Origin: an uncultured Bacilli bacterium
Lineage (GTDB): Bacteria > Bacillota_I > Bacilli_A > RF39 > UBA660
Length of the DNA stretch: 24,331 nucleotides
Direction of reading: 5' to 3'
Assembly: GCA_947623705.1 (NCBI GenBank)
Contig: CANQHT010000007.1
Location: 1 to 24,331 of the forward strand
This document shows, piece after piece, positions 1 to 8,761 of the stretch. Position numbers and translations under genes: made by a program. The notes below the pieces were generated by a model that saw nothing but the letters and a program-made list of their open reading frames with translations, had not been told where the DNA came from and made no database searches. Within the stretch, counting starts at the first letter, position 1. Each line of letters opens with the position of its first letter.

Positions 1-172
1 GTGTTCCGTATTTATTTAAGTTATCTGTTTGAGCATTAAAATCAGTACTTGTACTTCCTTCATTAGTATTTACTATTTGAAAGTATGCAAATGTTCCTCC
101 GACTACAACAAATAATAATGTTAAGGCTCCAATAAATGTTAAGATTATCGCCTTTCTTTTGTTTTCTTCCAT
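1..172 (-). CDS. N-terminus of a surface protein paralogous to the BspA-type gene at 19.8-21.7 kb (partial)
   Basis: The gene starts at ATG 170-172 after a purine-rich ribosome site (GAAGGGAAGGAAG) and runs off the left edge, so only 57 codons are visible. The product begins with a short charged stretch (EENKRK) and one hydrophobic segment (about residues 9-28) ending in GGTFAYFQIVNT, followed by a Ser/Thr-rich stretch and NKYGT. The same layout (SSSFAFFQITNT ... SYGT) occurs in the broken BspA-type gene near 21.7 kb, so the two are paralogs. The hydrophobic segment resembles signal or anchor sequences of SipW-dependent and related Bacillota surface proteins. What follows outside the window is unknown; BspA-type repeats are a guess from the paralog. 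The promoter region carries a seven-G tract (see 308-334). Confidence 0.75.
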   Translation of the reverse strand, partial: MEENKRKAIILTFIGALTLLFVVVGGTFAYFQIVNTNEGSTSTDFNAQTDNLNKYGT

Positions 173-223
173 TTTAAATTCTTCCTTCCCTTCTAGTATG
201 AGCAATAGTTAATATTGTTATAC

Positions 224-243
224 TATACGCATTAAGTATATCA
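224..243 (-). promoter_or_regulatory. Conserved 20-base leader element, first copy (possible extended -10 promoter)
   Basis: This 20-base stretch matches 21791-21810 at 19 of 20 positions, in the same place in the leader of the paralogous gene. Read on the minus strand it contains TGATATACT, a good extended -10 box, and an inverted repeat TATAC-N7-GTATA. There is no convincing -35 (TTTCAT at 17 bases). It may be a second promoter, an operator or both. Confidence 0.45.
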
Positions 244-307
244 CATCATTTTAAATTATGAAATCATTTTTGTATGATAGTTGACATACTCTATACTTTA
301 TACATTT

Positions 308-334
308 AGTATAAGTTACCCCCCCGAAAATCAA
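308..334 (-). promoter_or_regulatory. Putative phase-variable promoter with a 7-G tract in the spacer
   Basis: Read on the minus strand: -35 TTGATT (329-334), a 15-base spacer, then -10 TATACT (308-313). The spacer contains seven consecutive G (C on the + strand, 319-325), a striking run in such an AT-rich genome. A promoter with the same boxes and spacing, but eight G, lies at 21876-21902 before the paralog. Homopolymer runs between -35 and -10 are a known phase-variation design (for example porA of Neisseria), in which slippage changes spacer length and promoter strength. The leader to the start codon would be about 130 bases. Confidence 0.55.
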
Positions 335-396
335 GGAATTTTTGCAAGAACCTTATATTTTCTTATATTTTCTTAAACTTTTTTGTAAACAAGTGT

Positions 397-425
397 AAAA
401 AAAATAAAGATGAATTAAATCATCT
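397..425 (-). terminator. Terminator after the LTA-synthase-like gene
   Basis: On the minus strand AGATGA, a six-base loop and TCATCT form a 6-bp stem (408-425), followed by a T-rich run directly after the stop codon region. Confidence 0.7.
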
Positions 426-2387
426 CTATTTGAATACTTTACTATAATAATTATTTTCAATAATAAGTTTACTCATATTTATTTTGTTATTAACTGTATT
501 AATCATATTTTTAACATAACCTTCTGGTACTTCAACACCTTCTTTTGGAACAAATTCTCTTTTACTTACAAAGTATGTTCCATAATCACTAGCCCAATAA
601 CGATCATTAAATATAGCTAGTCCCGGTTCCGTACTTAAAATATCTTTACCAATAAATAATCTAGAATCATAATCAATACCAAATAAATTATAAAGAGTTG
701 GGATAACATCTATTTGACTACCTACTTTATCAACTTCAACTTTATCCATTTCACTATTCCATAGAATAAAATTACTACTGTTGATTTCGACTTTAGCATC
801 TCTTTCATAATCACTTAATTCATTAACTTGTTCTACCGGAATATCATAAGGATAATGGTCTCCAACTAAAGCAATAACAGTATCTTCTAATTTACCCGCT
901 TCATCTAACTTTTTAATTAAACTTTCTAAGGCTCTATCTAAATCCATATTGGCTGCTAGATAAACTGATGGTTTTTCAGAATAATTAAGTCCTAAAGATA
1001 AGAATTCTTCTTTATATTTTCTGGCCATCGCATTAGATTTCCATTCATAATTACTATGTCCAGAGTTAGTGGCATAAAATACCATAAAATGATCATTATT
1101 AACATAATCGCCGACAGTTGCATCAATCATTTCTAAATCACTTCTAGGCCAGATATTACAATTAATAACTTTTTCTAATCCTGTATTACATGCTTTAAAA
1201 TTATCAAAACCTAAACTTTTTAAATATTTATCCCGATTTTGAAATGAAGCATAATTATTATGATAAGCAAATGTCCGATAATTCGCATTTTCAAATACTG
1301 TACTTATCCCCATAGGGAATGTTATATTACCAGTTCTAAATTTACCTAAAATATCGGTACCTGATGCATATAAACCCGTTAGTTCTTGAAATTCTCCTCC
1401 AATAGTACTAAATATAGTTGGGGTATAAAAATTCTTAAAGACAAAACCACTATTAACAAGTTTATATAATGTTGGTGTGGTATCTTTTCTAACCGCTACT
1501 TCATTAAAACTTTCGGCCATAAATAAGATTAAATTCTTACCCTTAAACATACCCGTATATTCATTTTTTAAAGTACCAGTTTCATTTTTAAAATATTCAT
1601 GCATTTGTTTTAAAGTTTTATTACTTTCATTATTAATTAAACTATCAAAATCAATATCTAAATTGTTATATTCATAAACAATTGGTTGTTCTTCTTCGGG
1701 AGTATCATTATCTTCCTTTTCAGGAACATCTGGTGTTTTATTTGGAGTTAATACAATCTCTTCTTCAAACCCAAAAACTGCTCTTTTAATGTCTATACCT
1801 AAAGAATTTAAAACCCCAAAATTTTCCATATCTAACGCAAAATCATTAACATCATAATATAAATGATGTAAAGAATAATCTTTATCTTTATTAATATTTA
1901 AAGATAATCTATATAAGCCATAAAATGCTAATAATGATACGATAATAACAAGATTATAACGATAATTATAATGTTCAAAATTAATTTTCTTATTAAAAAT
2001 AATTGTTAAAATTAAAGGAATAAAGAACGCTATAATAGCGGGTATTCTTTTAGCTATTTCAAATAAAGTTTTACCCATAAAGTCTCCTAGTTGTTCCGCA
2101 ATTTGGAAGGTTGATAAAGAAATATAAAAATCAAAATAACTTTTACAAACATATTCCGCACAAAACCAAATCGTAATTACAGTCATAATAAAGAAAAATA
2201 TACCTTTATTTATTTTACTTTTAAATAAATGACAAACTATTAATAAAACTAAACTAATAAATATTAAATAGATTAATAAATTTATTAATGCTAAACTAAA
2301 GATGTGATCATAAATTAAAACCTTATATAATAATTCCATATATAAAAGACTTATAAATACTACTAAATATAAACTTATTTTTTTCAT
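426..2387 (-). CDS. LTA synthase-like membrane sulfatase-fold protein
   Basis: This is probably a polyglycerol-phosphate synthase or phosphoglycerol transferase of the LtaS/alkaline-phosphatase superfamily, acting outside the membrane on teichoic-acid-like polymers. About five N-terminal membrane segments (residues 1-170) are followed by a linker and an extracellular sulfatase domain. Visible motifs are FMAESFNEV (about 289-298), TPTLYKL, a Thr in STIGGEF (about 326-332) at the place of the LtaS nucleophile, GHSNYEW (about 441) and GDHYPYD (about 507-513) as metal ligands. I start at ATG 2385-2387 (653 residues, MKKISLYL), because an upstream in-frame ATG lies on the -10 box and the ribosome site AAGTGGGTG precedes this one. 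The nucleophile region differs from classical LtaS, so the exact substrate is uncertain. The gene is monocistronic, with its own promoter and terminator. Confidence 0.85.
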   Translation of the reverse strand: MKKISLYLVVFISLLYMELLYKVLIYDHIFSLALINLLIYLIFISLVLLIVCHLFKSKINKGIFFFIMTVITIWFCAEYVCKSYFDFYISLSTFQIAEQLGDFMGKTLFEIAKRIPAIIAFFIPLILTIIFNKKINFEHYNYRYNLVIIVSLLAFYGLYRLSLNINKDKDYSLHHLYYDVNDFALDMENFGVLNSLGIDIKRAVFGFEEEIVLTPNKTPDVPEKEDNDTPEEEQPIVYEYNNLDIDFDSLINNESNKTLKQMHEYFKNETGTLKNEYTGMFKGKNLILFMAESFNEVAVRKDTTPTLYKLVNSGFVFKNFYTPTIFSTIGGEFQELTGLYASGTDILGKFRTGNITFPMGISTVFENANYRTFAYHNNYASFQNRDKYLKSLGFDNFKACNTGLEKVINCNIWPRSDLEMIDATVGDYVNNDHFMVFYATNSGHSNYEWKSNAMARKYKEEFLSLGLNYSEKPSVYLAANMDLDRALESLIKKLDEAGKLEDTVIALVGDHYPYDIPVEQVNELSDYERDAKVEINSSNFILWNSEMDKVEVDKVGSQIDVIPTLYNLFGIDYDSRLFIGKDILSTEPGLAIFNDRYWASDYGTYFVSKREFVPKEGVEVPEGYVKNMINTVNNKINMSKLIIENNYYSKVFK

Positions 2388-2404
2388 ATTATACACCCAC
2401 TTAT

Positions 2405-2432
2405 ATTGTAGCATTTTTCTATCACTTGTCTA
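2405..2432 (-). promoter_or_regulatory. Promoter of the LTA-synthase-like gene
   Basis: On the minus strand: -35 TAGACA (2427-2432), 16-base spacer, -10 TACAAT (2405-2410). It overlaps the first in-frame ATG of the ORF and therefore supports the shorter start at 2387. Confidence 0.55.
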
Positions 2433-2465
2433 CTTAAAATTTTCTTAATTTTACATACATTTAAC

Positions 2466-2491
2466 AAAAAAATCTAGATAACCTAGATTTT
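2466..2491 (-). terminator. Terminator of the LRR/Ig-repeat surface protein gene
   Basis: AAATCTAG, a five-base loop and CTAGATTT form a perfect 8-bp stem followed by T's on the minus strand. The TAG stop codon (2483-2485) lies inside the hairpin. Confidence 0.8.
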
Positions 2492-5400
2492 CGCAATTTT
2501 ATTTTTCTTACTTAAATAATATTTATAAAATAAACCAATTGTTATTCCAACTACTAAAAATATTCCTATACCTATGGCTCCAGTTTGTGGTGATGCATCT
2601 AATTTTTCATCAGTAGAATTTGAATTATTATTAACACTATTATTATTTTGATTATTATTACTTGAATTATTTTCATCTTGAACTAAATGTTTAACTGTTA
2701 CTTTATCTTCCTTGGCTAATGATATAAATCCTGCTTCATCTTGAATAAATGCATATAATGTTTTTTCACCATCACCATCTGTCAATGTATAATCAAATAT
2801 AATTTCTTTACCTATTGTATTTTGCCACTCGCAATTAGTACTATCTTCTACTGTATTAACACAATATTTTACCACATCATCATCTTGCCAATTTAAATAT
2901 ATATTGGTTTTATTATTTTCGATTACCTCAGGATTATCTTTACCTCCAATAAAGAAATTACTAATACTTGGTTTAGTCGTATCTAAAATAACTGTTGCAA
3001 AAGCAACTTCACTTACTTTTTCTTCTTTATTTTTAACAAAAGCATAAATATTTTTAATACCATCCTTATTATCTAACTCATATTGAACACTTATATTATT
3101 ATCATTAGTAGAAACCCAATTACAACTTGCAACATCATTACTAGTAGTTAAACAATATGCTGATAATTCTTCTGAAGAACTTAAAATAATATTAATTGTA
3201 TTTTTAGTGGTATATTTTTTATTATCATTAATTTTAAATTCTTTAATAAGAGGATTTTCTGTTTGTAAAGTTATACTATCACTTTTACTTGCTGATATTA
3301 ATCCTGCTTTATTTTTCAAAAAAGCATATTTGGTTTGAAGTTCTAAGGTACTAGTTAAAACATATTCATCTGAAACACTTTGACCCGTAACATTATGCCA
3401 TACACAATTTTTACTATCATCTGTATCACTTATACAATAACTTTGAACATCTGAATTATCCCAAGTTAAATAAATGCTAGATATAGTATTTGTTGCATAT
3501 TCAGGATTATCTTTACCCCCTAAATAAAATTCTTTAATAAGGGGACCTTCCATTTGTAAAATTATACTATCATTTTTAACTTCTGAAACATTACCAGCTT
3601 TATCTTTAAGATAGGCATATCTTACTTGTTTACCTAAAATTCTATCTAATTCATATTGAACATCAATAGTTTTATTATTAGTTTCTATCCAATTACAATT
3701 TGAACTACTATTAGAACTACTTATACAATAATATTTAACATCTTGATCTTTATAAGTTAAATAAATCTTTGACTTGATATCAGTAGCATATTCAGGATTA
3801 TTACTACCTCCTAAATAAAATTCAGTAATCGTAGGTTTAGTTGTATCCAAAATTACTTTATCACTTATAGAATTAGATATATTACCGGCTTTATCTTTTA
3901 CAAAAGCATACAAAGTTTTTTCACCATCAGTAGAATTAACTGGATAATTGGCATTTATTGGACTAGATGTGCCACTTTTCCAATCACAATCTGCACTACT
4001 ATTAGATGTATTTATGCAATATTCACTAACATCTTTATCATTAAATGTTAAATAAACATTTGTTAAAGCATTGGTAATATATTCTGGATTTGCGCTTCCA
4101 CCAATAGCAAACTTACTAATAACTGGCTTAGTCGTATCAAACTTTATCGTATCACTTTTTACCTCAGAAACAAGCCCATTTTTATTTTTAATAAAAGCAT
4201 AAAGAGTCTTATCTCCTTCACCCGAAGTTAATTGATAATTAATTGTCATAGGACTAGAGGTTACTGATTGCCAATTACAACTAGCACTATCATTAGTTGT
4301 ATTTATACAATAATGAGTAATATTACTATCATTCCAAGATAAGTAAACACTAGAATTAACATTATTAGTATATTCTGGATTTTTAACACCACCAATATAG
4401 AAATTACTTATTTCAGGAGGTATAAGTATTGTAACTTCTCCTTCTAATTTAATAGTACCAGTTAATAAGTCGACATCTCTACTTTCTTCATCTTGTTTAA
4501 AAGCAAAGGTTGCTTTTAATGGTAGTCTGTAATTAAACTGATAAACTGCCATAGAAGGCGCAGAAATAGTTATTATTCCAGTTTTATAATCATAACCATT
4601 TAAATCTTCTATTTCAGAGAGGTCTAAATCCGGAAATTGTTCTTTTAAATTAACTATATATTTATCGCCAGACTTTTTGGCCCTTAAAACTATTTTTTGA
4701 TCAATAAAATAATTAGTATCATTCATAAAGTATAATGGCCAGTTACTATTATATTTAGAATAAGCTTTAACATATTCACTTATTGGATAAGGGTTAGAAT
4801 TAAAATTATGTAATTCACCTTTTATGGATAATAGACTATTATTTCTAACATTTAAACTTACTAAATTAGTTATGTTGCTAAAATCTAAAGCAACTAATTT
4901 ATTATTTGAAACGTTTAAATTTGTTAACTCATTTTGAGCACTTAAATCTAGTTGCGTAAAATTATTATTAGATAAATTTAAATCTGTTAATAATGTATTA
5001 TGACTTAAATCTATATTGGAAAGATTATCACTAGATAAATCTAGTTTAGTTAATAATGGATTACTACTTAAATTTATAGATGAAAATTCTGCTCCTGATA
5101 AAGTTAAATCTTTTAATTCAGGTTGGTGACTTAAATCAACAGAAGTTAATTCAGAACCAATAAAGATTTTTTCTAATTTTGTATTATTTTCTAAATTTAT
5201 ATTATTTACAACAGCTGTACTAGTAAAGTAAAATGCCTTTAATTCTACATTATGACTTATATCTATTGAAGTTAAACGAGTCATTTGCAAATCTAAATTT
5301 TGTAATTTAGTATTATTAGATAAATCAATTGTCGAAATATGATTTCCCATTAAATTTAGACTTTTTAAATTTGTTAATTTTTCAATTCCTTTAACTGATG

Positions 5401-5662
5401 TTAATGGTTCTGGATGAGGTGCTATTACCGGAGTATAAGTTATACTTGTGATTTTGGCGAGTTCTTCATCAGTTAGAGAATGATTGTATTCTACATCAGG
5501 TTCATTTTCTCTATTATAAGCATCAATTACGCCTTTATAAAAATTATAATCTTCAAAAGCTGGATTAGCTGGGGTATCATCTACTCCCATAACTTTAGAA
5601 GTGGTAAATATAACTGCCATCATAACAATAAAAAATATACTAATTTTTAAACTTTTTTTCAT
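2483..5662 (-). CDS. Sortase-type surface protein with LRRs and six Ig-like repeats
   Basis: This is a 1059-residue secreted surface protein, probably an adhesin or ligand-binding protein in the style of internalins. It has a signal peptide (about residues 1-26, MKKSLKIS then hydrophobic), leucine-rich repeats of 20-22 residues (about 80-290, LDLSxNxxLxxL pattern), a beta-rich domain (about 300-410) and six tandem repeats of 95-97 residues (about 412-990). Each repeat starts with a form of xFYIGGxxNPEY (replaced in repeat 5) and holds two cysteines in a pattern like YCINTxNxSxxCNW, which suggests a disulfide per domain. An Asn/Ser-rich linker leads to a C-terminal sorting signal: SPQTG (1024-1028), a hydrophobic stretch and a KKNK tail. 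SPQTG is a variant of LPXTG, so covalent wall anchoring by a sortase is likely; no sortase lies in the window. The start follows GGAGTG. Confidence 0.88.
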   Translation of the reverse strand: MKKSLKISIFFIVMMAVIFTTSKVMGVDDTPANPAFEDYNFYKGVIDAYNRENEPDVEYNHSLTDEELAKITSITYTPVIAPHPEPLTSVKGIEKLTNLKSLNLMGNHISTIDLSNNTKLQNLDLQMTRLTSIDISHNVELKAFYFTSTAVVNNINLENNTKLEKIFIGSELTSVDLSHQPELKDLTLSGAEFSSINLSSNPLLTKLDLSSDNLSNIDLSHNTLLTDLNLSNNNFTQLDLSAQNELTNLNVSNNKLVALDFSNITNLVSLNVRNNSLLSIKGELHNFNSNPYPISEYVKAYSKYNSNWPLYFMNDTNYFIDQKIVLRAKKSGDKYIVNLKEQFPDLDLSEIEDLNGYDYKTGIITISAPSMAVYQFNYRLPLKATFAFKQDEESRDVDLLTGTIKLEGEVTILIPPEISNFYIGGVKNPEYTNNVNSSVYLSWNDSNITHYCINTTNDSASCNWQSVTSSPMTINYQLTSGEGDKTLYAFIKNKNGLVSEVKSDTIKFDTTKPVISKFAIGGSANPEYITNALTNVYLTFNDKDVSEYCINTSNSSADCDWKSGTSSPINANYPVNSTDGEKTLYAFVKDKAGNISNSISDKVILDTTKPTITEFYLGGSNNPEYATDIKSKIYLTYKDQDVKYYCISSSNSSSNCNWIETNNKTIDVQYELDRILGKQVRYAYLKDKAGNVSEVKNDSIILQMEGPLIKEFYLGGKDNPEYATNTISSIYLTWDNSDVQSYCISDTDDSKNCVWHNVTGQSVSDEYVLTSTLELQTKYAFLKNKAGLISASKSDSITLQTENPLIKEFKINDNKKYTTKNTINIILSSSEELSAYCLTTSNDVASCNWVSTNDNNISVQYELDNKDGIKNIYAFVKNKEEKVSEVAFATVILDTTKPSISNFFIGGKDNPEVIENNKTNIYLNWQDDDVVKYCVNTVEDSTNCEWQNTIGKEIIFDYTLTDGDGEKTLYAFIQDEAGFISLAKEDKVTVKHLVQDENNSSNNNQNNNSVNNNSNSTDEKLDASPQTGAIGIGIFLVVGITIGLFYKYYLSKKNKIAKI
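2690..4421 (-). repeat. Six in-frame coding repeats of about 290 bases (Ig-like domains)
   Basis: The coding sequence of the surface protein contains six homologous units of about 95-97 codons. They share an opening like FYIGGxxNPEY (five of six), the two-Cys core, a YAFxKxKxGxxS motif and a closing TIxxDTTKP-like hinge. The copies have diverged, so this is an old expansion. Confidence 0.8.
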
Positions 5663-5686
5663 AACTACACTCCATATTCTAAAATT

Positions 5687-5715
5687 ATTATATCAAAATA
5701 TAAGGTCATTTTTAA
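5687..5715 (-). promoter_or_regulatory. Promoter of the LRR/Ig-repeat surface protein gene
   Basis: On the minus strand: -10 TATAAT (5687-5692) with a 17-base spacer to a weak -35 TTAAAA (5710-5715). The leader is short and carries GGAGTG before ATG. Confidence 0.5.
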
Positions 5716-5756
5716 TACATTTTCTAATTTTTTAATTTTTTTTGACACTCATTTAA

Positions 5757-5787
5757 CAAAAAAGAAACCTAATAAAGATTTCTTTTT
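5757..5787 (-). terminator. Second terminator-like hairpin after the YihY gene
   Basis: AAAAAGAAA and TTTCTTTTT form a 9-bp stem (5759-5787) with an 11-base loop, ending in a T run on the minus strand. It lies about 50 bases beyond the main YihY terminator. Confidence 0.6.
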
Positions 5788-5834
5788 AGATATTACTCTT
5801 CAATATCGTTAGTAAAGAATACTAGATTGATATC

Positions 5835-5880
5835 GAAAAAATAAAATATGTACTAAGTAATACCTGTGTACATATTTTAT
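5835..5880 (-). terminator. Main terminator of the YihY operon
   Basis: A perfect 13-bp stem (5841-5853 with 5868-5880, 14-base loop) is followed by ATTTTTT on the minus strand, just past the stop codon. Confidence 0.85.
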
Positions 5881-5886
5881 TATCTA

Positions 5887-6753
5887 CTAATTTTTATGTT
5901 TTATAGTGCCATTTTTTAACATATTATCGGCATCTTTTTTACTATTTAAAGCAATACCAATCGTAAAGATATATGATAAATAATAAATCCAAATCATTAA
6001 GATGACAATACTAGCTAAACTTCCATATAAAACAGAATAATCCGTATAATTAGTAACATAGAAAGAATAGACTTTTGTACCAATTATCCAACCAATGGTT
6101 GTAAATATAGCCCCATAATCGATAACTCTTCCCTTAGGTTTCTTATCGGGTGCTATAGAATAAATCATTTTAATAATGGCAAACATAATTAACCAGGAGA
6201 TTGGTCCTTTTAGTAAATTAAAGACTAAAATAATTTTACTTGTGATATTAGGATTTAAATTAACTTCTTGAAACATTCTAATAATGGTATTACCAAATAC
6301 TGGGACGATTAAGATAAAGATTAGAAGTAAAACTAAGAAGAAAGTAAGACCTAAAGCTTTAATTCTTCTTTTAAGCCAAGATTTATTGGGAGTGCCATAA
6401 ATGGTATTGGAAGCAATAATGATGGCATCGGCTCCGTTACTCGCGATAAATAAACCAACAACTACCGCAAAAATAAAGTGAAATCCGACCGTATTAGTTA
6501 AATTAACCCCTAAAACTAAATCGGCAATATCGGAAGTAAAAGATGTAGCAATAAAATCATAAAGAAAATCCACTGATAAATTTAACATGGAAGCACAATA
6601 ACTAATAATACCTAAAGCGGGAATAATGGCTAAGATAAAGTAGAAAGATAAATTACCCGGTAAAATAACCATATCACTTCTTCTTAAAACACTAAAAATA
6701 TTTAAGAAAAATTCTTTAATTGTCGCTTTAGCATTTTTAACTCTATTTGTCAC
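5887..6753 (-). CDS. YihY/BrkB-family membrane protein
   Basis: This is a polytopic inner-membrane protein of 288 residues in the YihY/virulence-factor-BrkB (UPF0761) family. Family features visible are an N-terminal stretch RRSDMVILPGNLSFYFILAI with the conserved LSFY-type motif and a 'IPALGI' segment, followed by five or six further hydrophobic helices and a C-terminal WIYYLSYIFTIGI segment. The biochemical role of the family is not settled. The start is GTG (6751-6753), overlapping the end of the GGDEF-protein gene by 11 bases, with AGGAGAAG as ribosome site inside that gene. It is the last gene of a three-gene operon, so it is translated with the sensor upstream. Confidence 0.88.
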   Translation of the reverse strand: MTNRVKNAKATIKEFFLNIFSVLRRSDMVILPGNLSFYFILAIIPALGIISYCASMLNLSVDFLYDFIATSFTSDIADLVLGVNLTNTVGFHFIFAVVVGLFIASNGADAIIIASNTIYGTPNKSWLKRRIKALGLTFFLVLLLIFILIVPVFGNTIIRMFQEVNLNPNITSKIILVFNLLKGPISWLIMFAIIKMIYSIAPDKKPKGRVIDYGAIFTTIGWIIGTKVYSFYVTNYTDYSVLYGSLASIVILMIWIYYLSYIFTIGIALNSKKDADNMLKNGTIKHKN

Positions 6754-8761
6754 TTTCTTCTCCTACTTTTTTCTTTTTCATATCATTAGTGGCTTCATTT
6801 AAAGCATCTTCAATTGTTTTTAAATTATTTTCAATAATACTATAACCAAACTCTGCCCCAAAATCATATGGTAATTTTTTTAATTCTTTATTTAACTTAT
6901 GTAAATAATTAATTATTTGTTTTTTATTATAACCAACAGTATAGATTACAAATTCATTACCATCACTCCGCATTAAATCACTATTATCTAGTTGGGTTTT
7001 AATTAAGGCGTTCGCGGCGGCTTGAATTTGTTTATCGCCTTCCGTTACACCATACTTATCATTAATTTCTTTTAAACGATTTAAATCTACGACAATAATT
7101 GTTTGGGGGTATATCGTATTATTACTCCAAGTCTTAATAAAATCACTTAAATAAGCTCTGTTTTTTAAACAAGTTAAATCATCAATAAATCTAATTTTAT
7201 CATCTTTTTTAAGTCTTCTTCGTATGTGTATTCTTTTTCCCTTCTTATAAAGAATAAAGCCAATAACTAAAACAAGCACAATTAACAATATAAAATAAAT
7301 CGCTATATTATTTAAAATACTTCCAGTTTTAACAATTTCGGCATGACTAGCTAAACCTTTATTAATAATACTTTGATCATCTAAATAATTCATATACTTA
7401 TCCATTAATTTAGTAAGAGTTGGATAACTATCTTTAACTTTAAAATGATATTTCGTATTAAAATAAGTATTATAAATATTGGTATAATTATTTAATTTGG
7501 TTTTACTATAATAATCAAAGATATAAGAATCTAGAACAATAATAACATCTTTTCTATTTAACTTAAATAATTCTTTTAAATTAGCATAAGTTTTAATATT
7601 AATATTCCCAATACTTTCTAAGTAACTTTTTAAATGACTATTATTTTGGACATAGACTTCTTCACCTTGAAGGCCATATACCGAATTAATTACTTTCGCA
7701 CTTTTTTTATTAATAATAATCGCTAAACTACCATTGATACCTTCTTTTAATTCCGTATAATTATTATTTAAATTGGTATTAAAATCAAAATAAATATCTA
7801 CTTTATCTTTATTTAAAGATTTATTTAATTTATCAATATTATTATATTTCTTTATATTAAAGTAAACATCGGAAAATTCACTAAATTCTTGTAAGTACTC
7901 AGATACTATACCCCCATAATTACCACTCATAATAACTTCATAAGGAGAATTATTAACGAATCCATAGTTATAGTTAACACTTAACATATCGGTTATTTCA
8001 CTATCAGTTATCCCTAAAGAATTCTTAAATATCGTAAATTCTTCATCTTTAATCTTACTATTAACATTCTCTTCCCATTTATTAAAATATTTAATTAAGA
8101 TATTACTTAAATTATCATTAACCCCATTTAAAGTATAATAATTTTTTATATCACTTAAATGATAAACAATCTCTAAATCATTTTCTAAGATTTTATCTAA
8201 ATATTCCATTCTGGGTAAAATAATATAATTTATGGTTGTACCAATATTTGTAAAAAGTTCATCTATAGTATCATAGCCATTATAATTAATATTTTCATCT
8301 TTTAAATAATTTTTAACTAATTCTAAATCACTATTTAAAAGACCTACTGTTAAACCATCTAAATCTTCAATGGTATTAAATGTATTTGCTTCTTTACTTA
8401 ATAAAACATAATGATCGGTATAAAAAACTTTCGCATTATCATTTAGATTTTTACTTTTATTTAGATTAATTCCACTAGGTGTATCACTACTAGCAAAGGT
8501 AATAATATTTAAATTAAGACCATATTCTTCACTAAAACTATCTAAAAAATCATAGAATACTCCATGACCATCTTTACTAAAAATATTTTCATCTTTCAAG
8601 ACATAAACATTTTGTAAAGCATTAAAATTCGAATTAATCCAAGTTCTTTCGGCACTCGTTAGTTTATTCTCATCCGTTAAATAACGATAGGCAAAAAAGG
8701 CACCGATTGAAATAACGATTAACGCAATCAGTCCCGATATATAAATCTTTTTCTTTTTCAT
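6743..8761 (-). CDS. Membrane sensor with solute-binding-like domains and a degenerate GGDEF domain
   Basis: This 672-residue protein has an N-terminal membrane segment (about 7-25), two extracellular regions resembling periplasmic solute-binding folds (about 50-245 and 260-475), a second membrane helix (about 484-505) followed by a basic stretch, and a C-terminal GGDEF-type domain (about 515-665). The domain keeps IDDLTCLKNRAYL and VDLNRLKEINDKYG, but the signature reads DGNEF (600-604) instead of GGDEF, and no RxxD inhibitory site precedes it. A ligand-sensing role is likely; cyclic-di-GMP synthesis is doubtful. The ATG overlaps the TAA of the upstream gene (TAATG), so translation is coupled. 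The neighbouring matrix-like operon makes a surface or biofilm link plausible but unproven. Confidence 0.82.
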   Translation of the reverse strand: MKKKKIYISGLIALIVISIGAFFAYRYLTDENKLTSAERTWINSNFNALQNVYVLKDENIFSKDGHGVFYDFLDSFSEEYGLNLNIITFASSDTPSGINLNKSKNLNDNAKVFYTDHYVLLSKEANTFNTIEDLDGLTVGLLNSDLELVKNYLKDENINYNGYDTIDELFTNIGTTINYIILPRMEYLDKILENDLEIVYHLSDIKNYYTLNGVNDNLSNILIKYFNKWEENVNSKIKDEEFTIFKNSLGITDSEITDMLSVNYNYGFVNNSPYEVIMSGNYGGIVSEYLQEFSEFSDVYFNIKKYNNIDKLNKSLNKDKVDIYFDFNTNLNNNYTELKEGINGSLAIIINKKSAKVINSVYGLQGEEVYVQNNSHLKSYLESIGNINIKTYANLKELFKLNRKDVIIVLDSYIFDYYSKTKLNNYTNIYNTYFNTKYHFKVKDSYPTLTKLMDKYMNYLDDQSIINKGLASHAEIVKTGSILNNIAIYFILLIVLVLVIGFILYKKGKRIHIRRRLKKDDKIRFIDDLTCLKNRAYLSDFIKTWSNNTIYPQTIIVVDLNRLKEINDKYGVTEGDKQIQAAANALIKTQLDNSDLMRSDGNEFVIYTVGYNKKQIINYLHKLNKELKKLPYDFGAEFGYSIIENNLKTIEDALNEATNDMKKKKVGEESDK

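Noticed and set aside
2388..2414. Longer start (MLQYKWVYN) for the LTA-synthase-like protein
   Set aside because: The ATG lies on the -10 box, and a ribosome site fits the ATG at 2385-2387.
5788..5834. A small RNA between the two terminators after the YihY gene
   Set aside because: No promoter or clear internal structure is visible; two successive terminators explain the hairpins.
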